Shown piece after piece: positions 20,559 through 29,692 of a DNA stretch of 64,000 nt. Positions within the stretch are counted from its first letter, which is position 1. Each line of letters begins with the position of its first letter. The DNA lies in contig NZ_BONF01000024.1 of NCBI RefSeq assembly GCF_016862575.1, positions 34,725-98,724 on the forward strand, read 5' to 3'. The notes below the pieces were generated by a model, which saw only the letters and a list, made by a program, of their open reading frames with translations, did no database searches and was not told where the DNA came from. A program made the position numbers and the translations under genes. Source of the stretch: Catellatospora bangladeshensis. Lineage in GTDB: Bacteria > Actinomycetota > Actinomycetes > Mycobacteriales > Micromonosporaceae.

Positions 20559-21452
20559 ATGATCGAGGTCGCTCATCTCACCAAGCGCTACGGCGCACAG
20601 CTCGCCGTGGACGACGTCTCCTTCACCTGCGAGCCGGGCACCGTCACCGGCTTCCTGGGCCCGAACGGCGCGGGCAAGTCCACCACCATGCGCATGATCT
20701 GCGGGCTCACCCCGCCGACGGGCGGGCACGCCACCGTCGCCGGACGCCCGTACCGACGGCTGCCGAACCCCGGGCGGGAGGTGGGCCTGCTGCTGGACGC
20801 GTCGGCCCAGCATCCGGGCCGTACCGGCCGGGAGACCCTGGCACTGGCCGCGCAGCTGCTCGGCGTGCCCGAGTCCCGGGTCGGCGACCTGCTGGCCCTC
20901 GTCGACCTGCCCGCCTCGGCGGCACGCAAACGCGTCGGCGCGTACTCGCTGGGCATGCGCCAGCGGCTCGGCCTGGCACAGGCGCTGCTCGGCGAACCGC
21001 GGGCGCTGATCCTGGACGAACCCGCCAACGGGCTGGACCCCGAAGGCATCTTCTGGATGCGCGGCCTGCTGCGCGACTTCGCCGACCGGGGCGGCACCGT
21101 GCTGCTCTCCTCCCACCTGCTGCGCGAGGTAGAGGCGGTCGCCGACCGGCTCGTCATGATCGGCAACGGCCGGATCTTGGCCCAGGGCGCCAAGGACGAG
21201 CTGCTCGCCGGTGCCGGGACGCGGGTGCGTGCGCTGGACCCGGGCGCCCTGCACCGGGCGCTCGCCGCGGCGGGGCTGGCCCACACCCCGGCCGGCGGAG
21301 GGGCGCTGCTGGTCGACGCCGATGCCGAGGCCGTCGGGCGGGCCGCCGCGGCCGCCGGGCTCGTGCTGCTGGAGCTGGGCTCGCGCGGCGCGCACGGCCT
21401 GGAGGAGATGTTCCTCAGCCTGACCACCACCCCCGAAGGGACCGCCCGATGA
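20559..21452 (+). CDS. ABC-2 exporter ATP-binding protein
   Basis: A 297-aa ABC ATPase with Walker A GPNGAGKST, the signature YSLGMRQRLGLA, Walker B ALILDEPANGLDP and the switch His in SSHLLREVEAV. The extended C-terminal region (from about 220) matches the DrrA/CcmA-like drug or lipid exporters. The stop overlaps the permease start (ATGA), so they form one transporter. It is divergent from a two-component system, a frequent arrangement for envelope-stress or antimicrobial-peptide exporters (inference). Confidence 0.92.
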   Translation: MIEVAHLTKRYGAQLAVDDVSFTCEPGTVTGFLGPNGAGKSTTMRMICGLTPPTGGHATVAGRPYRRLPNPGREVGLLLDASAQHPGRTGRETLALAAQLLGVPESRVGDLLALVDLPASAARKRVGAYSLGMRQRLGLAQALLGEPRALILDEPANGLDPEGIFWMRGLLRDFADRGGTVLLSSHLLREVEAVADRLVMIGNGRILAQGAKDELLAGAGTRVRALDPGALHRALAAAGLAHTPAGGGALLVDADAEAVGRAAAAAGLVLLELGSRGAHGLEEMFLSLTTTPEGTAR

Positions 21453-22225
21453 GCGTCACCGCCCCCGCCCGGACCACCGAGGTCATGATCACGTACCCGG
21501 CTCCCTCGCTGTGGCGGCTCACCGTCGTCGAGCTGCGGAAGATGGCCGACACCCGGGCCGGTGCCTGGCTGCTCGCGATCACCGTGCTGCTCGCGGCGGC
21601 CGTCGTGGTGGTGGTCACGACCGCCGGGGAGGCCACCGACCTGACGTTCCCCGCGCTGCTCGCGCCGACCCTGCTGCCCGCCGCCGTGCTGCTGCCGGTG
21701 CTCGGGGTGCTGTCGGTCACCGGTGAGTGGTCGCATCGCACCACGCTGACGACATACGCGCTGGTGCCCCGGCGGATGCGGGTCACGGCGGCGAAGGTGC
21801 TGGCCGCGCTGGCGCTCGCGGCGCTCGCGTACGCCGCCTGCCTGGCCGCGACGGCGGCGGCGCTGCCGTTCGCCGACGCCGGGGCGGACCCGTGGCGGAT
21901 CCCGGCGCAGTTCCTGGGCCGCACCGGGCTCTTCCTGGTGGTGAACGTGCTGCTCGGGGTGGCGTTCGGCCTGGCGCTGATGAACTCCGCGCTTGCCGTG
22001 GTGCTCTACTTCGTACTGCCGATCGGGTGGAGCATCCTCGGCGAGCTGGTGACCGCGCTGCACCGCCCGGCCGAGTGGCTGGACCTGTCGGTCACCTCCG
22101 GCCTGCTGCTGGAGCCGGTGATGACGGGGCGCGACTGGGCCCGGCTGGGCACGTCGGCGGCCGTCTGGATCGTGGCGCCGTTCGTGCTGGGCCTGCTGCG
22201 CCTGCACCGCCGCGAGGTCAAGTGA
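21449..22225 (+). CDS. ABC-2 type transporter permease
   Basis: A 258-aa membrane protein with about six hydrophobic segments. The N-terminal cytoplasmic region LWRLTVVELRKMADTRAGAW precedes TM1 and matches ABC-2 permeases. Segment SVTGEWSHRTTLTTYALVPRRMRVTAAKVLA is the typical loop between TM2 and TM3. It pairs with the ATPase immediately upstream. A repeat-type terminator follows 13 bp after the stop. Confidence 0.88.
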   Translation: MSVTAPARTTEVMITYPAPSLWRLTVVELRKMADTRAGAWLLAITVLLAAAVVVVVTTAGEATDLTFPALLAPTLLPAAVLLPVLGVLSVTGEWSHRTTLTTYALVPRRMRVTAAKVLAALALAALAYAACLAATAAALPFADAGADPWRIPAQFLGRTGLFLVVNVLLGVAFGLALMNSALAVVLYFVLPIGWSILGELVTALHRPAEWLDLSVTSGLLLEPVMTGRDWARLGTSAAVWIVAPFVLGLLRLHRREVK

Positions 22226-22238
22226 CCTGCTGACGCTT

Positions 22239-22286
22239 TCGGGGAAACTGCACGAATCCAGTGCTCGATACCTGCAGTTTCCCCGA
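22239..22286. repeat. inverted repeat of TTTCGGGGAAAC family, bidirectional terminator
   Basis: Perfect 14-bp arms, TCGGGGAAACTGCA (22239-22252) and its complement (22273-22286), flank a 20-base loop. It sits between the convergent permease and AraC genes. The core is the same as in the repeat at 11587-11644, with a different loop, so the stems belong to a shared family. Confidence 0.7.
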
Positions 22287-22325
22287 TACTGCAGCCACTG
22301 TCCCGTGCCCACAACCTACGCGGGC

Positions 22326-23270
22326 TCAGCGCGGCTGCTGGAAGGTGGACCGGTAGGTCTGCGGGCTGGCGCCGACGATGCGTTTGAACCGGTCGCGGAA
22401 GGCGGTCGGCGATCCGAATCCGACCTGGGCCGCGATGCGGTCGACGGGGTGGGTGGTGGCTTCGAGCAGGTGCTGGGCGCGGCGGATACGGGCGCGCAGC
22501 AGCCACTGCAGGGGCGTGGTGCCGGTCTGCTCGCGGAAGCGGCGGTTGAGCGATCGGGTGCTCATCCCGGCGCGGGCGGCGATGGCGTCCAGGCCGAGGT
22601 CCGTGGCGCAGTTGTCCTCCAGCCACGCCAGCACCGGCTCCAGCTCGGAGCCGCGCGGGGTGGGCGGCTGGTCGTGGACGATGAACTGCGCCTGGCCGCC
22701 CTCGCGTTCCAGCGGCATGACCGACAGGCGGGCGGCGTCGGCGGCGACGGCGGAGCCGTGGTCCCGGCGGATCAGGTGCAGGCACAGGTCCAGGCCCGCG
22801 GCCGCGCCCGCCGAGGTGAGCAGCTGTCCGTTGTCGACGTAGAGCACGCCGGGGTCGACCTCGATCGCGGGGTGGCGCTCGGCGAGCAGCCCGGCCGCGA
22901 TCCAGTGCGTGGTCGCGCGCTGCCCGTCGAGCAGCCCCGTCGCGGCGAGGATGAACGCGCCCGAGCAGATCGACGCGATGCGGGTCCCGCGTGCCGCCGC
23001 GGCCCGCAGCGCGTCCAGCACCTCATCGGGTACGCGGTCGAGGGCGGCCGTGCCCGGCAGGATGATCGTGTCGGCGTCGGCGAGGGCGTCCAGCTCCCAC
23101 GGCGCCTGCAGCGTGAACGCGCCCGCATCGACGCTGGACGTGACCCCGCAGACGCGCACCCGGTACGGCGTCCGCCCATCCGGCAGCCGGGTACGCGAGA
23201 ACACCTCGATGGGCGTGGCCAGGTCGAACGGGATGACCTGGTCGAGGGCGAGCACGGCCACGATGTGCAT
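22326..23270 (-). CDS. GlxA/FtrA-type AraC regulator with DJ-1/PfpI domain
   Basis: A 314-aa regulator. Residues 1-170 form a class I glutamine amidotransferase-like DJ-1/PfpI fold (DLATPIEVFSR, the nucleophile-elbow sequence IASICSGAFILAATGLLDG). Residues about 215-314 form the AraC double HTH (LDAIAARAGMSTRSLNRRFREQTGTTPLQWLLRARI; IAAQVGFGSPTAFRDRFKRIVGASPQTYR). The amidotransferase-like part is normally a sensor and not an enzyme in this family. It is divergent from a stand-alone DJ-1/PfpI gene, its likely target. Confidence 0.9.
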   Translation of the reverse strand: MHIVAVLALDQVIPFDLATPIEVFSRTRLPDGRTPYRVRVCGVTSSVDAGAFTLQAPWELDALADADTIILPGTAALDRVPDEVLDALRAAAARGTRIASICSGAFILAATGLLDGQRATTHWIAAGLLAERHPAIEVDPGVLYVDNGQLLTSAGAAAGLDLCLHLIRRDHGSAVAADAARLSVMPLEREGGQAQFIVHDQPPTPRGSELEPVLAWLEDNCATDLGLDAIAARAGMSTRSLNRRFREQTGTTPLQWLLRARIRRAQHLLEATTHPVDRIAAQVGFGSPTAFRDRFKRIVGASPQTYRSTFQQPR

Positions 23271-23312
23271 GGCCGGAACTATAGCGCCCACCTGTTTCCC
23301 GCCATGCTGCTG

Positions 23313-23341
23313 AAGTGCCCATCTGCGGCTGACAGGCACTT
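23313..23341. promoter_or_regulatory. inverted repeat in AraC / DJ-1 divergent promoter
   Basis: AAGTGCC (23313-23319) and GGCACTT (23335-23341) are perfect 7-bp inverted arms with a 15-base spacer, in the 165-bp divergent region between the GlxA-type regulator and the DJ-1/PfpI gene. It could be the regulator's site; AraC proteins more often use direct repeats, so this is tentative. Confidence 0.35.
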
Positions 23342-23435
23342 GGCGAGAACCCGTTGGAAGCTGGCAGTCCAGCCACTTCTCGTGATCATGCCGCCTGACT
23401 AGCGTCGAGATGCGTCCAAGGAGGTCTGATTCACG

Positions 23436-24089
23436 ATGCTTGCCCAGTTCGTTCTCTTCGACGGATTCGATCCGCTCGACGTCATCGCGCCCTATGAGGT
23501 GATCGCCGCCGCCGGTGAGCTCACCGAGCACACCGTCACCGTCGAGCTGGTCAGCGCGGAAGGCGTACGCGAGGTGCCCAGCGGTCTCGGCCTGCTGACC
23601 CTGCGCGCCACCGCCCGGCTCGACCCGCACCGCGCCGACCTGATCGTCGTGCCCGGAGCAGCGGGGCAGCTGCCCGAAGAGGGTGGCGAACCCGCCGACG
23701 ACAGCATCCCGGTGCTGCTCGGCCGCACGCTCGACACCGGGCTGCCCACGCTGCTCGCGCAGGCGCTCGGCCGCGACGGCGTCACCGTCGCCACCGTGTG
23801 CGGCGGCTCGATGATCCTGGCCATGGCCGGTCTGCTGGAGAACCGCCCGGCGACCACCCACCACCTGGGCACGGACCTGCTCGGCGCGACCGGTGCCGTG
23901 CCCGTCGACGCCCGCGTCGTCGACGACGGCGACCTGGTCACGGCCGCCGGGGTCACCTCCGGCCTGGACCTCGGGCTGTATCTGCTGGAGCGCGAGTTCG
24001 GCCCGCAGACGGCGCTGGCCGTGGAGCGGCTGTTCGCCCACGAGCGGCGCGGCACGGTCTGGCGCCGCCCGGCTCCGGCGGCGGTGTGA
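23436..24089 (+). CDS. DJ-1/PfpI family protein
   Basis: A 217-aa single-domain protein with a strong AAGGAGG site before its ATG. Motifs: VLFDGFDPLDVIAPYEVI at the N-terminus, LIVVPGAAG, and the nucleophile elbow ATVCGGSMILAMAGLL with Cys near residue 128. His-His in ATTHHLGTDLLG follows, as in isonitrile hydratase/ThiJ-like members. Activity could be isonitrile hydratase, glyoxalase or amidase-like; sequence does not decide. It is probably controlled by the divergent AraC/DJ-1 regulator and co-transcribed with the small gene two bases downstream. Confidence 0.87.
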   Translation: MLAQFVLFDGFDPLDVIAPYEVIAAAGELTEHTVTVELVSAEGVREVPSGLGLLTLRATARLDPHRADLIVVPGAAGQLPEEGGEPADDSIPVLLGRTLDTGLPTLLAQALGRDGVTVATVCGGSMILAMAGLLENRPATTHHLGTDLLGATGAVPVDARVVDDGDLVTAAGVTSGLDLGLYLLEREFGPQTALAVERLFAHERRGTVWRRPAPAAV

Positions 24090-24091
24090 CC

Positions 24092-24409
24092 ATGTCCCAC
24101 TCCGTCGAAGGCACCTGGGAGCTGTCCATCCAGACGCCCCTGGGCCGCCAGCACACCATCCTCACGCTGACCCGCGACGGGGACCGCCTGTCCGGCGTGA
24201 TGCGCGACGTGCGCCACGGCGAGCAGGTCGCCCTGACCGGCCTGGAGCAGCAGGGAACGCGGCTGACCTGGGCCCAGTCGATCACCCGCCCGATGCGGCT
24301 GAACCTCACCTTCGAGGTCACGGTCGACGGCGACGAGATGACGGGCCTGGCGAAGGCGGGCCGCCTACCGGCTTCGAAGGTGACCGGCCGACGGTCACCG
24401 GCGGCGTAG
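24092..24409 (+). CDS. small predicted beta-barrel protein of unknown function
   Basis: A 105-aa protein whose ATG lies two bases after the DJ-1/PfpI stop, so the pair is one operon. The sequence alternates short strands (GTWELSIQTPLGRQHTILTLTRDGDRLSGVMRD; RLNLTFEVTVDGDEMTGLAKAG), a pattern of small lipocalin-like or DUF barrels. There is no signal peptide, cysteine or recognised catalytic motif. Function unknown; a ligand-binding partner of the DJ-1 protein is possible. Confidence 0.7.
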   Translation: MSHSVEGTWELSIQTPLGRQHTILTLTRDGDRLSGVMRDVRHGEQVALTGLEQQGTRLTWAQSITRPMRLNLTFEVTVDGDEMTGLAKAGRLPASKVTGRRSPAA

Positions 24410-24543
24410 GTCACCTGACTGCGCTGATGCTGTCCGATGCGAGCGTGAAGGCGTCCGGCTGACGGGAGCCGGGCGGGTGGTCCGGGCCGGACGATGGAAC
24501 CGTTCCCGCCGCGGCAGTCGCGGCCTGATCAGGAGGTTTCCGC

Positions 24544-24846
24544 ATGCTCATCGCCATGGTCGACTTCACCGTCGCCGCCGCCGACCGCCCGTCCGCGCTC
24601 GCCCACCTGGACCAGGAGCGCGACCAGGTGCGCGCCATGCCCGGCAACGCCGCCTACCGGGTGTACGCCTCCCGCGAGGACGACACCGCGATCACCATCG
24701 TGCACGAGTGGCACGACCAGGCGTCGTTCGCGGGCTACCTGGAGTCGCCGTCGTTCACGCGGTCGGGCCGGGTGCTCCGGCCGATGATGACCTCGGCTCC
24801 GGTGAGCCGCCGCTTCCACGCCGAGCTGCTGGAGACGGTCGGCTGA
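24544..24846 (+). CDS. antibiotic biosynthesis monooxygenase (ABM) domain protein
   Basis: A 100-aa protein of the dimeric ferredoxin-like ABM fold: IAMVDFTVAAADRPSALAHLD, then MPGNAAYRVYASREDD, ITIVHEWHDQASFAGYLESPSF. The family includes cofactor-free oxygenases, haem-degrading enzymes and proteins without enzyme activity. AGGAGG precedes the ATG by 8 bases. The following AraC gene starts 37 bp after its stop on the same strand, so the AraC protein may regulate it. Confidence 0.82.
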   Translation: MLIAMVDFTVAAADRPSALAHLDQERDQVRAMPGNAAYRVYASREDDTAITIVHEWHDQASFAGYLESPSFTRSGRVLRPMMTSAPVSRRFHAELLETVG

Positions 24847-24883
24847 CCGAGGGCTCCTACGATGTCGGGATGCGAGGCCGCCG

Positions 24884-25636
24884 ATGACCCGTGAGGCGTA
24901 CGCCTTCGTGCGGGACTTCGCCGCCGAACCCGCCCGTGAGCTGTGCGTGGACCGTCACTACCTGCTCTGCGCCTCCGCCGGTGTGCTCCGGCTGGAGGCG
25001 CAGGGCCAGGCTTGGCTGCTGCCGCCCGCACGAGCGGCGCTGATCGAAGCGGGCAGGCCGATCCAGGTGAGCATCCCGTCGCCGGTGACGACGGCTTCGG
25101 TGCTGTTCGACCCCGGTTTCGCCCCGGCGCCGCCCGCGCCGCTGACCGTGTTCGACCTCAACCCGCTGGCGCGGGCCTTAGTCGGCGAGTGCAGCGCCTG
25201 GGGCGACGGCGAGGAGCCGCTGCCCGCGTACGCCCGGACGCTGTTCGCCGCGCTCGCGGCCGTCACCTGGCGGCTGGCCGAGCAGCCGAGCCCCGTCGTC
25301 GTGCCGGCGGGACGGTCGCCGGAGCTGCGCCGGGCGCTGCGGCTGACCGAGGAGCGGCTCGGCGGCCAGGTCCGGTTCGAGGAGCTGGCCGCCGAGGTCG
25401 GGCTGGTGCCGCGGTCGCTGGCCCGCCGGTTCGCCGAGGAGACCGGCCTGACCTGGCAGGCGGTCCTGCGCCGGATGCGGGTGCTGCGCGCGATCGAGGA
25501 GCTGGCCGCGGGCGACGCCCCGATCACGAGGATCGCCTTCAGCGTCGGCTACACCTCGCTGTCGGCGTTCAACGCCGCGTTCCTCGACCTGACCGGACGC
25601 ACGCCGACGCAGTACCGGGCGAGTTTCCGCCCGTGA
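24884..25636 (+). CDS. AraC-family transcriptional regulator
   Basis: A 250-aa regulator with an N-terminal cupin-like sensing region (about 1-140, GQAWLLPPARAALIEAGRPIQV) and C-terminal AraC HTH pair: FEELAAEVGLVPRSLARRFAEETGLTWQAVLRRMRV and ITRIAFSVGYTSLSAFNAAFLDLTGRTPTQYR. Ligand unknown. It follows the ABM gene closely and converges on the FAD oxidoreductase gene nine bases away. Confidence 0.88.
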   Translation: MTREAYAFVRDFAAEPARELCVDRHYLLCASAGVLRLEAQGQAWLLPPARAALIEAGRPIQVSIPSPVTTASVLFDPGFAPAPPAPLTVFDLNPLARALVGECSAWGDGEEPLPAYARTLFAALAAVTWRLAEQPSPVVVPAGRSPELRRALRLTEERLGGQVRFEELAAEVGLVPRSLARRFAEETGLTWQAVLRRMRVLRAIEELAAGDAPITRIAFSVGYTSLSAFNAAFLDLTGRTPTQYRASFRP

Positions 25637-25645
25637 CCGCCAGGG

Positions 25646-27661
25646 TCACGCCGGGACGAAGCGGGCCGCGTCGGCGACGACGTAACCGTTGGTGGCCTCG
25701 GTGCGGATCAGGACGCTCGCGCCCGCCGGTGACGAACCGGCGGGCAGGGTGAACGTGCCCAGCGACACCCACTGCCCTCCCCCGCTGCGCTGATCGACGG
25801 TGCGGGTGGTGACGGTGCCGTTCGCGCACACGTCGACCGGGACGTTGCTCGCCCGGTTGGCGTGGGAGGTCCAGCGCAGGTACACCTGGTAGGCGCCCGC
25901 GGCCGGGATCGCCGGGGTGAAGCGCAGCCGGTTGACACCCTTGCCGGTGTTGTCGTCGTGCTCGTAGTCGGGGCCCCAGTAGCCCGTGGCCGCGGTGGAC
26001 TTCAGCCAGACGCCCGCCCGGGTCACCCCGGGTGAGGTCGAGCTGTCCACGATGATCTCGCCGGGGGTGGTGAGCGGCCAGGTCAGCAGCTGGCCGTCGG
26101 CGCGCAGCCGGGACTGCAGGGTGGCGACGGGCACCTGCTGCACCGCCGAGCCGGCCGTGATCGCCAGGTGCGCCGCGGTCGCCGCCGACTGGGCCAGGAT
26201 CATGAACACGGGCTCCATCCGGATCGAGCCGTAGGCGATGTGGCTGGCGGACAGGCACACCGGCACCAGCAGGTTCGCGCACTGCGACTCGTACGGGACG
26301 ATCGCGCGGTAGCTGATCGGGTAGGGCTGCGGCACGCCGATCTGCACGTCGCCCTCGTTCTTCAGCGCGCCGGACACCACCACGCGCTGGCAGTGGTGCG
26401 AGTCCATGGTGTAGCTGGCCAGGCCGACCGAGTCGGCGGGCACGCGGCTGCCGCGGCAGTCGGCCTCCGTCATCACGTACCCGGAGACCATCCGGCGGGC
26501 CTCCCGGATGTAGAGCTGCGTGGGCCAGCCGCCGTTGCCGGCGAACTCGTCGGGGGCCAGGCCCCAGGAGGCCGTGGCGCTGCGCACCGACACGGGCAGC
26601 CGCGGATCGTTGGCCAGGAACCACATGAGGCCCTGCTGGTAGACGCGGTGCTCCTCGACCATCGCGGCCCGCGCGGCGTACGAGGCCGTGGGATAGCCGT
26701 AATTCGCGCCGATGAAGTCGGTCGAGAACGGGCCGTTGTTGTTGGAGTCCGTCTTGCCGCCGCCCACGGCGTGCGTGGTGAAGAACGGCCCGGTGTATCC
26801 CGCCTGGACGAGCCGGGCCAGCGGCTCGTAGCGGATCGCGTCGTAGCCGCCCGGCCTGGCGAACGGGATCCGGTTCGCCGCCTGGGTCAGGCACATCCGG
26901 AAGTTGTACGCCTGGATGCGCGCATCGCCGCTGCCGGTCGGCGCGACCGGGCCGGCCGAGATGCCCGGCAGCAGGCCGCTGGCCGGACTGCCCGGGGTGA
27001 CATACGGGTCGACGAACCGGTCGAACTGGTGCCCGCTGCGCAGCTGCACCCCGTTGATGCTCTCGCCGTACACGGAGTTGGCCTCGCGGCCCGCCGTCCA
27101 GGCGACCCCGGCCGCCGCCATCAGATCGCCCTCGTAGGTGGCGTCGACGTACATCGCAGCGCGGTACACCTGGCCGTTGTCGCACGTCATCTCCGTGATC
27201 CGGTTGCCCGCCTTGGTGACGCCGGTGAGCCGGTTGTTCAGGTAGACCGGCACGCCCGCCTCGGCGAGCAGGTCGTCGCAGACCGCCGTGGCGACGTGCG
27301 GCTCGAAGGTGAAGCGGGCCGGTGAGGTCGGGGTGACGGCGGTGCCGTTGTACTTCGCGTACACCCGCCGGTAGAACTCCCCGGCCAGGCCGCCGATCGC
27401 GGTCTTCACTCCGCTGTCGGTCATCCCGAGCCCACCCGTGGACAGGCCGCCGACATGCGTGCCCGGCTCGACGATCAGCGCGGTGCGGCCGAGCCGCCGG
27501 GCGGTCACCGCGGCGGCGATGCCCGCCGATGTCGCGCCGTAGATCACCAGGTCGGCGGTGACGACGGCGGCAGCGAGCGCGGGCAGCTCAAGCGCGGGAA
27601 CGGAGGCGGCGACCAGCGTGGCGGCGCCCAGGCGCAGGACGTGGCGGCGGGTGTGCGGCAT
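25646..27661 (-). CDS. exported FAD-dependent oxidoreductase with golvesin-like C-terminal domain
   Basis: A 671-aa protein beginning MPHTRRHVLRLGAATLVAASVP, a twin-arginine signal, so it is probably folded with FAD before export. AGGAG precedes the ATG. The Rossmann motif DLVIYGATSAGIAAAVTARRLG and a second FAD motif (GGLSTGGLGMTDSG) place it in the FAD_oxidored (PF12831-like) family. Residues about 535-671 form a beta-sandwich of the golvesin/CBM type (GYWGPDYEHDDNTGKG, YQVYLRWTSHANRASNVPVDV, NGYVVADAARFVP). Such proteins are often secreted in actinomycetes and act on carbohydrate or xanthan-like substrates (inference). Monocistronic. Confidence 0.85.
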   Translation of the reverse strand: MPHTRRHVLRLGAATLVAASVPALELPALAAAVVTADLVIYGATSAGIAAAVTARRLGRTALIVEPGTHVGGLSTGGLGMTDSGVKTAIGGLAGEFYRRVYAKYNGTAVTPTSPARFTFEPHVATAVCDDLLAEAGVPVYLNNRLTGVTKAGNRITEMTCDNGQVYRAAMYVDATYEGDLMAAAGVAWTAGREANSVYGESINGVQLRSGHQFDRFVDPYVTPGSPASGLLPGISAGPVAPTGSGDARIQAYNFRMCLTQAANRIPFARPGGYDAIRYEPLARLVQAGYTGPFFTTHAVGGGKTDSNNNGPFSTDFIGANYGYPTASYAARAAMVEEHRVYQQGLMWFLANDPRLPVSVRSATASWGLAPDEFAGNGGWPTQLYIREARRMVSGYVMTEADCRGSRVPADSVGLASYTMDSHHCQRVVVSGALKNEGDVQIGVPQPYPISYRAIVPYESQCANLLVPVCLSASHIAYGSIRMEPVFMILAQSAATAAHLAITAGSAVQQVPVATLQSRLRADGQLLTWPLTTPGEIIVDSSTSPGVTRAGVWLKSTAATGYWGPDYEHDDNTGKGVNRLRFTPAIPAAGAYQVYLRWTSHANRASNVPVDVCANGTVTTRTVDQRSGGGQWVSLGTFTLPAGSSPAGASVLIRTEATNGYVVADAARFVPA

Positions 27662-27824
27662 GGCAGGCTCCTGCTCGGCAGAGGATCGGTCGAGGAGCGC
27701 GCCGCCGCACCTGACCATCAAGGATCATGCTCACATCGGCCGATGTCAACTCCTGCGCCGCCGCCACGAGCAGGCAAGCCGGGCGCGCGGGCTGGCAACC
27801 TTTCGGCGCTCCCGCGCGTCCACA

Positions 27825-27866
27825 ATGGTGAAGCCGGCGAGGGGATCCACTTGCCGGCTTCACCAT
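27825..27866. terminator. terminator after the ABC-2 operon
   Basis: Perfect 14-bp arms, ATGGTGAAGCCGGC (27825-27838) and its complement (27853-27866), flank a 14-base loop, 37 bases beyond the stop of the leftward permease gene. It ends the PadR/sigma/ABC transcription unit and isolates the downstream oxidoreductase promoter. Confidence 0.75.
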
Positions 27867-27902
27867 CCGCCGCCCGTCAAGCACGCGTGAGGGCACCGCG
27901 CC

Positions 27903-28742
27903 TCACAGGTCGCGCCGCTGGAAGGCCAGTGCGGCGAGCCCGAGCACGAGGGCGACCCAGACCGCGGCCCAGCCGAGATACGCGCCGGCGAGCGGCGCAT
28001 CGCCGACCAGCGGATGGCCGATGAGCTGCGGGGACAGCAGGATCGGGTCCTGGAACGCGTACATCGCGCCGCGCCACAGGCCGTCGGTCGGCAGGATCAT
28101 CCGGGACACCGTGCCGACCTGCGCCACGCTGTCGTTGCCGAGCGCGGTGCCGACTCCCCCGACGACGCCCGCGACCCAGGCCGCGCCGAACAGGCCCACC
28201 GCGACGATGCCGGAGGCCATCGGCGAGATCGCGGTCGACAGCAGCAGCCCGAGGGTGAGCAGCACCGTCGTCTGGGCCGCGAGCAGGGCCAGCCCGGCCA
28301 CCGGCTGCGGCGCCTGGTAGCCGGTGGTGAACCGGACGATGAGCAGTTGCGCGCACCCGGCCGCGATCACGAAGCCGCTGCCGAACACCACCAGCCCCAG
28401 CCACTTGCCCAGCAGCACCGCCCCGCGGCGTACCGGCCTGGCCAGCACCGCCAGCGCGATCCCCGACTCGATCTCACCGGCCATGGTGGGCCCGGCGAGG
28501 AACGCGGTGCCGAGCGCGGCGATCAGGCTGAGCCCGAACATCACCAGGTTGAGCACGATGGTCGACGCCATCAGCGCCTCGCCGCTGGTGAGGCCGCCGA
28601 ACTCGGCGTCGATCCGGGAGAACCCCCACGCGCTCAGCCCCAGCAGCACGGCCGTCAGCACGGCGAGCGCGCGCAGCACCCGGCGGCGGGCGACCTCGCG
28701 CAGGGTGAGCGCGGCGACGGTGAGGACGATCTTGGCGGTCAT
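27903..28742 (-). CDS. ABC-2 type transporter permease
   Basis: A 279-aa membrane protein with about six spans. It starts VLTVAALTLREVARRRVLRALAVLT, the usual cytoplasmic ABC-2 lead-in, and contains the conserved AGPTMAGEIESGIALAVLARPVRRGAVLLGKWLGL. The start overlaps the upstream ATPase stop by ATGA. It completes a transporter with that ATPase. It is the last gene of an operon that begins with PadR and ECF sigma genes. Confidence 0.88.
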   Translation of the reverse strand: MTAKIVLTVAALTLREVARRRVLRALAVLTAVLLGLSAWGFSRIDAEFGGLTSGEALMASTIVLNLVMFGLSLIAALGTAFLAGPTMAGEIESGIALAVLARPVRRGAVLLGKWLGLVVFGSGFVIAAGCAQLLIVRFTTGYQAPQPVAGLALLAAQTTVLLTLGLLLSTAISPMASGIVAVGLFGAAWVAGVVGGVGTALGNDSVAQVGTVSRMILPTDGLWRGAMYAFQDPILLSPQLIGHPLVGDAPLAGAYLGWAAVWVALVLGLAALAFQRRDL

Positions 28743-29692
28743 GCGTGCTCCTCGTGGCGCAGGATGTCCAGCAGCCGCTGTTCCAGGCTGATCCGTCCGG
28801 GTTCGACGGCGTGTACGCGTACCCCCAGTCGGACCAGGTCGGCGACGAGGTCCGGCACGGTGGCGGGGTCGAGGTCGGCGGGCAGCCGGACCGTGCGGTT
28901 GTCCCCGTCGCGGCTGACCGAGCCGGCGGCGGCGAGCCGCTGCTCGGCCTGCGGGCTCACCGTGTCGAGCCGCAGGCGCAGCTCGTTCTGCCCGAGCAGC
29001 TCGGCGAGGGTACCCGCCGCCGCGACCCGGCCCTTGTCGAGGATGACCACCCGGTCGCAGACCCGCTCGACCTCGCCGATGAGATGCGAGTTGAGCAGCA
29101 CCGCGACCTGCCGCGACTTGAGTTCGAGCAGCAGGTCGCGCACGTCGGCACGGCCGATCGGGTCCAGCGCGCTGGTCGGTTCGTCGAGGACGACCAGCTC
29201 CGGCCGGGCGACCAGCGCGACGGCCAGGCCCAGGCGCTGCTGCATACCCTTGGAGAAGCCGCCCAGCCGGTCGCCCGCACGGTCCGCGAGGCCGACCAAC
29301 GCGAGGCTCTCCCGCTGCTCGGCGGCCGGGATGTCCACCCCGGCGAGCCGGACGTGCAGGGCCAGCACCTCCGACGCGGTCAGCCAGGGCTGGTAGCGGA
29401 ACAGCTCGGGCAGGTAGCCGACCCGGGCGCGGGCACGCGGATCAGCGCCCGGCTGCCCGAGCAGCAGCACCTCCCCCGCGTCCGGCCGGACCAGGCCGAG
29501 CAGCATCTTGATCGCGGTGGTCTTCCCCGCGCCGTTCGGCCCGAGCAGCCCGACCACCTCGCCCCGGCCGACGGTGAATGACACGTCGTCTACCGCGACC
29601 CGGCCGCGGTATCGCTTGCGCAGACCCGAGCACCACACCGCGGGCGCGGAAGCGGCCTGCTCGGGCCGCCGCTCAGCGGTGTCGAGACTCAC
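28739..29692 (-). CDS. ABC-2 exporter ATP-binding protein
   Basis: A 317-aa ABC ATPase with Walker A GPNGAGKTT, signature GFSKGMQQRLGLA, Walker B LVVLDEPTSALDP and the switch His in NSHLIGEVERV. The C-terminal extension (from about 225) is typical of ABC-2 exporter ATPases (NodI/CcmA-like). A GTG start is used; it overlaps the anti-sigma-like gene's stop (GTGA). Transporter substrate is unknown. Confidence 0.92.
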   Translation of the reverse strand: MSLDTAERRPEQAASAPAVWCSGLRKRYRGRVAVDDVSFTVGRGEVVGLLGPNGAGKTTAIKMLLGLVRPDAGEVLLLGQPGADPRARARVGYLPELFRYQPWLTASEVLALHVRLAGVDIPAAEQRESLALVGLADRAGDRLGGFSKGMQQRLGLAVALVARPELVVLDEPTSALDPIGRADVRDLLLELKSRQVAVLLNSHLIGEVERVCDRVVILDKGRVAAAGTLAELLGQNELRLRLDTVSPQAEQRLAAAGSVSRDGDNRTVRLPADLDPATVPDLVADLVRLGVRVHAVEPGRISLEQRLLDILRHEEHA

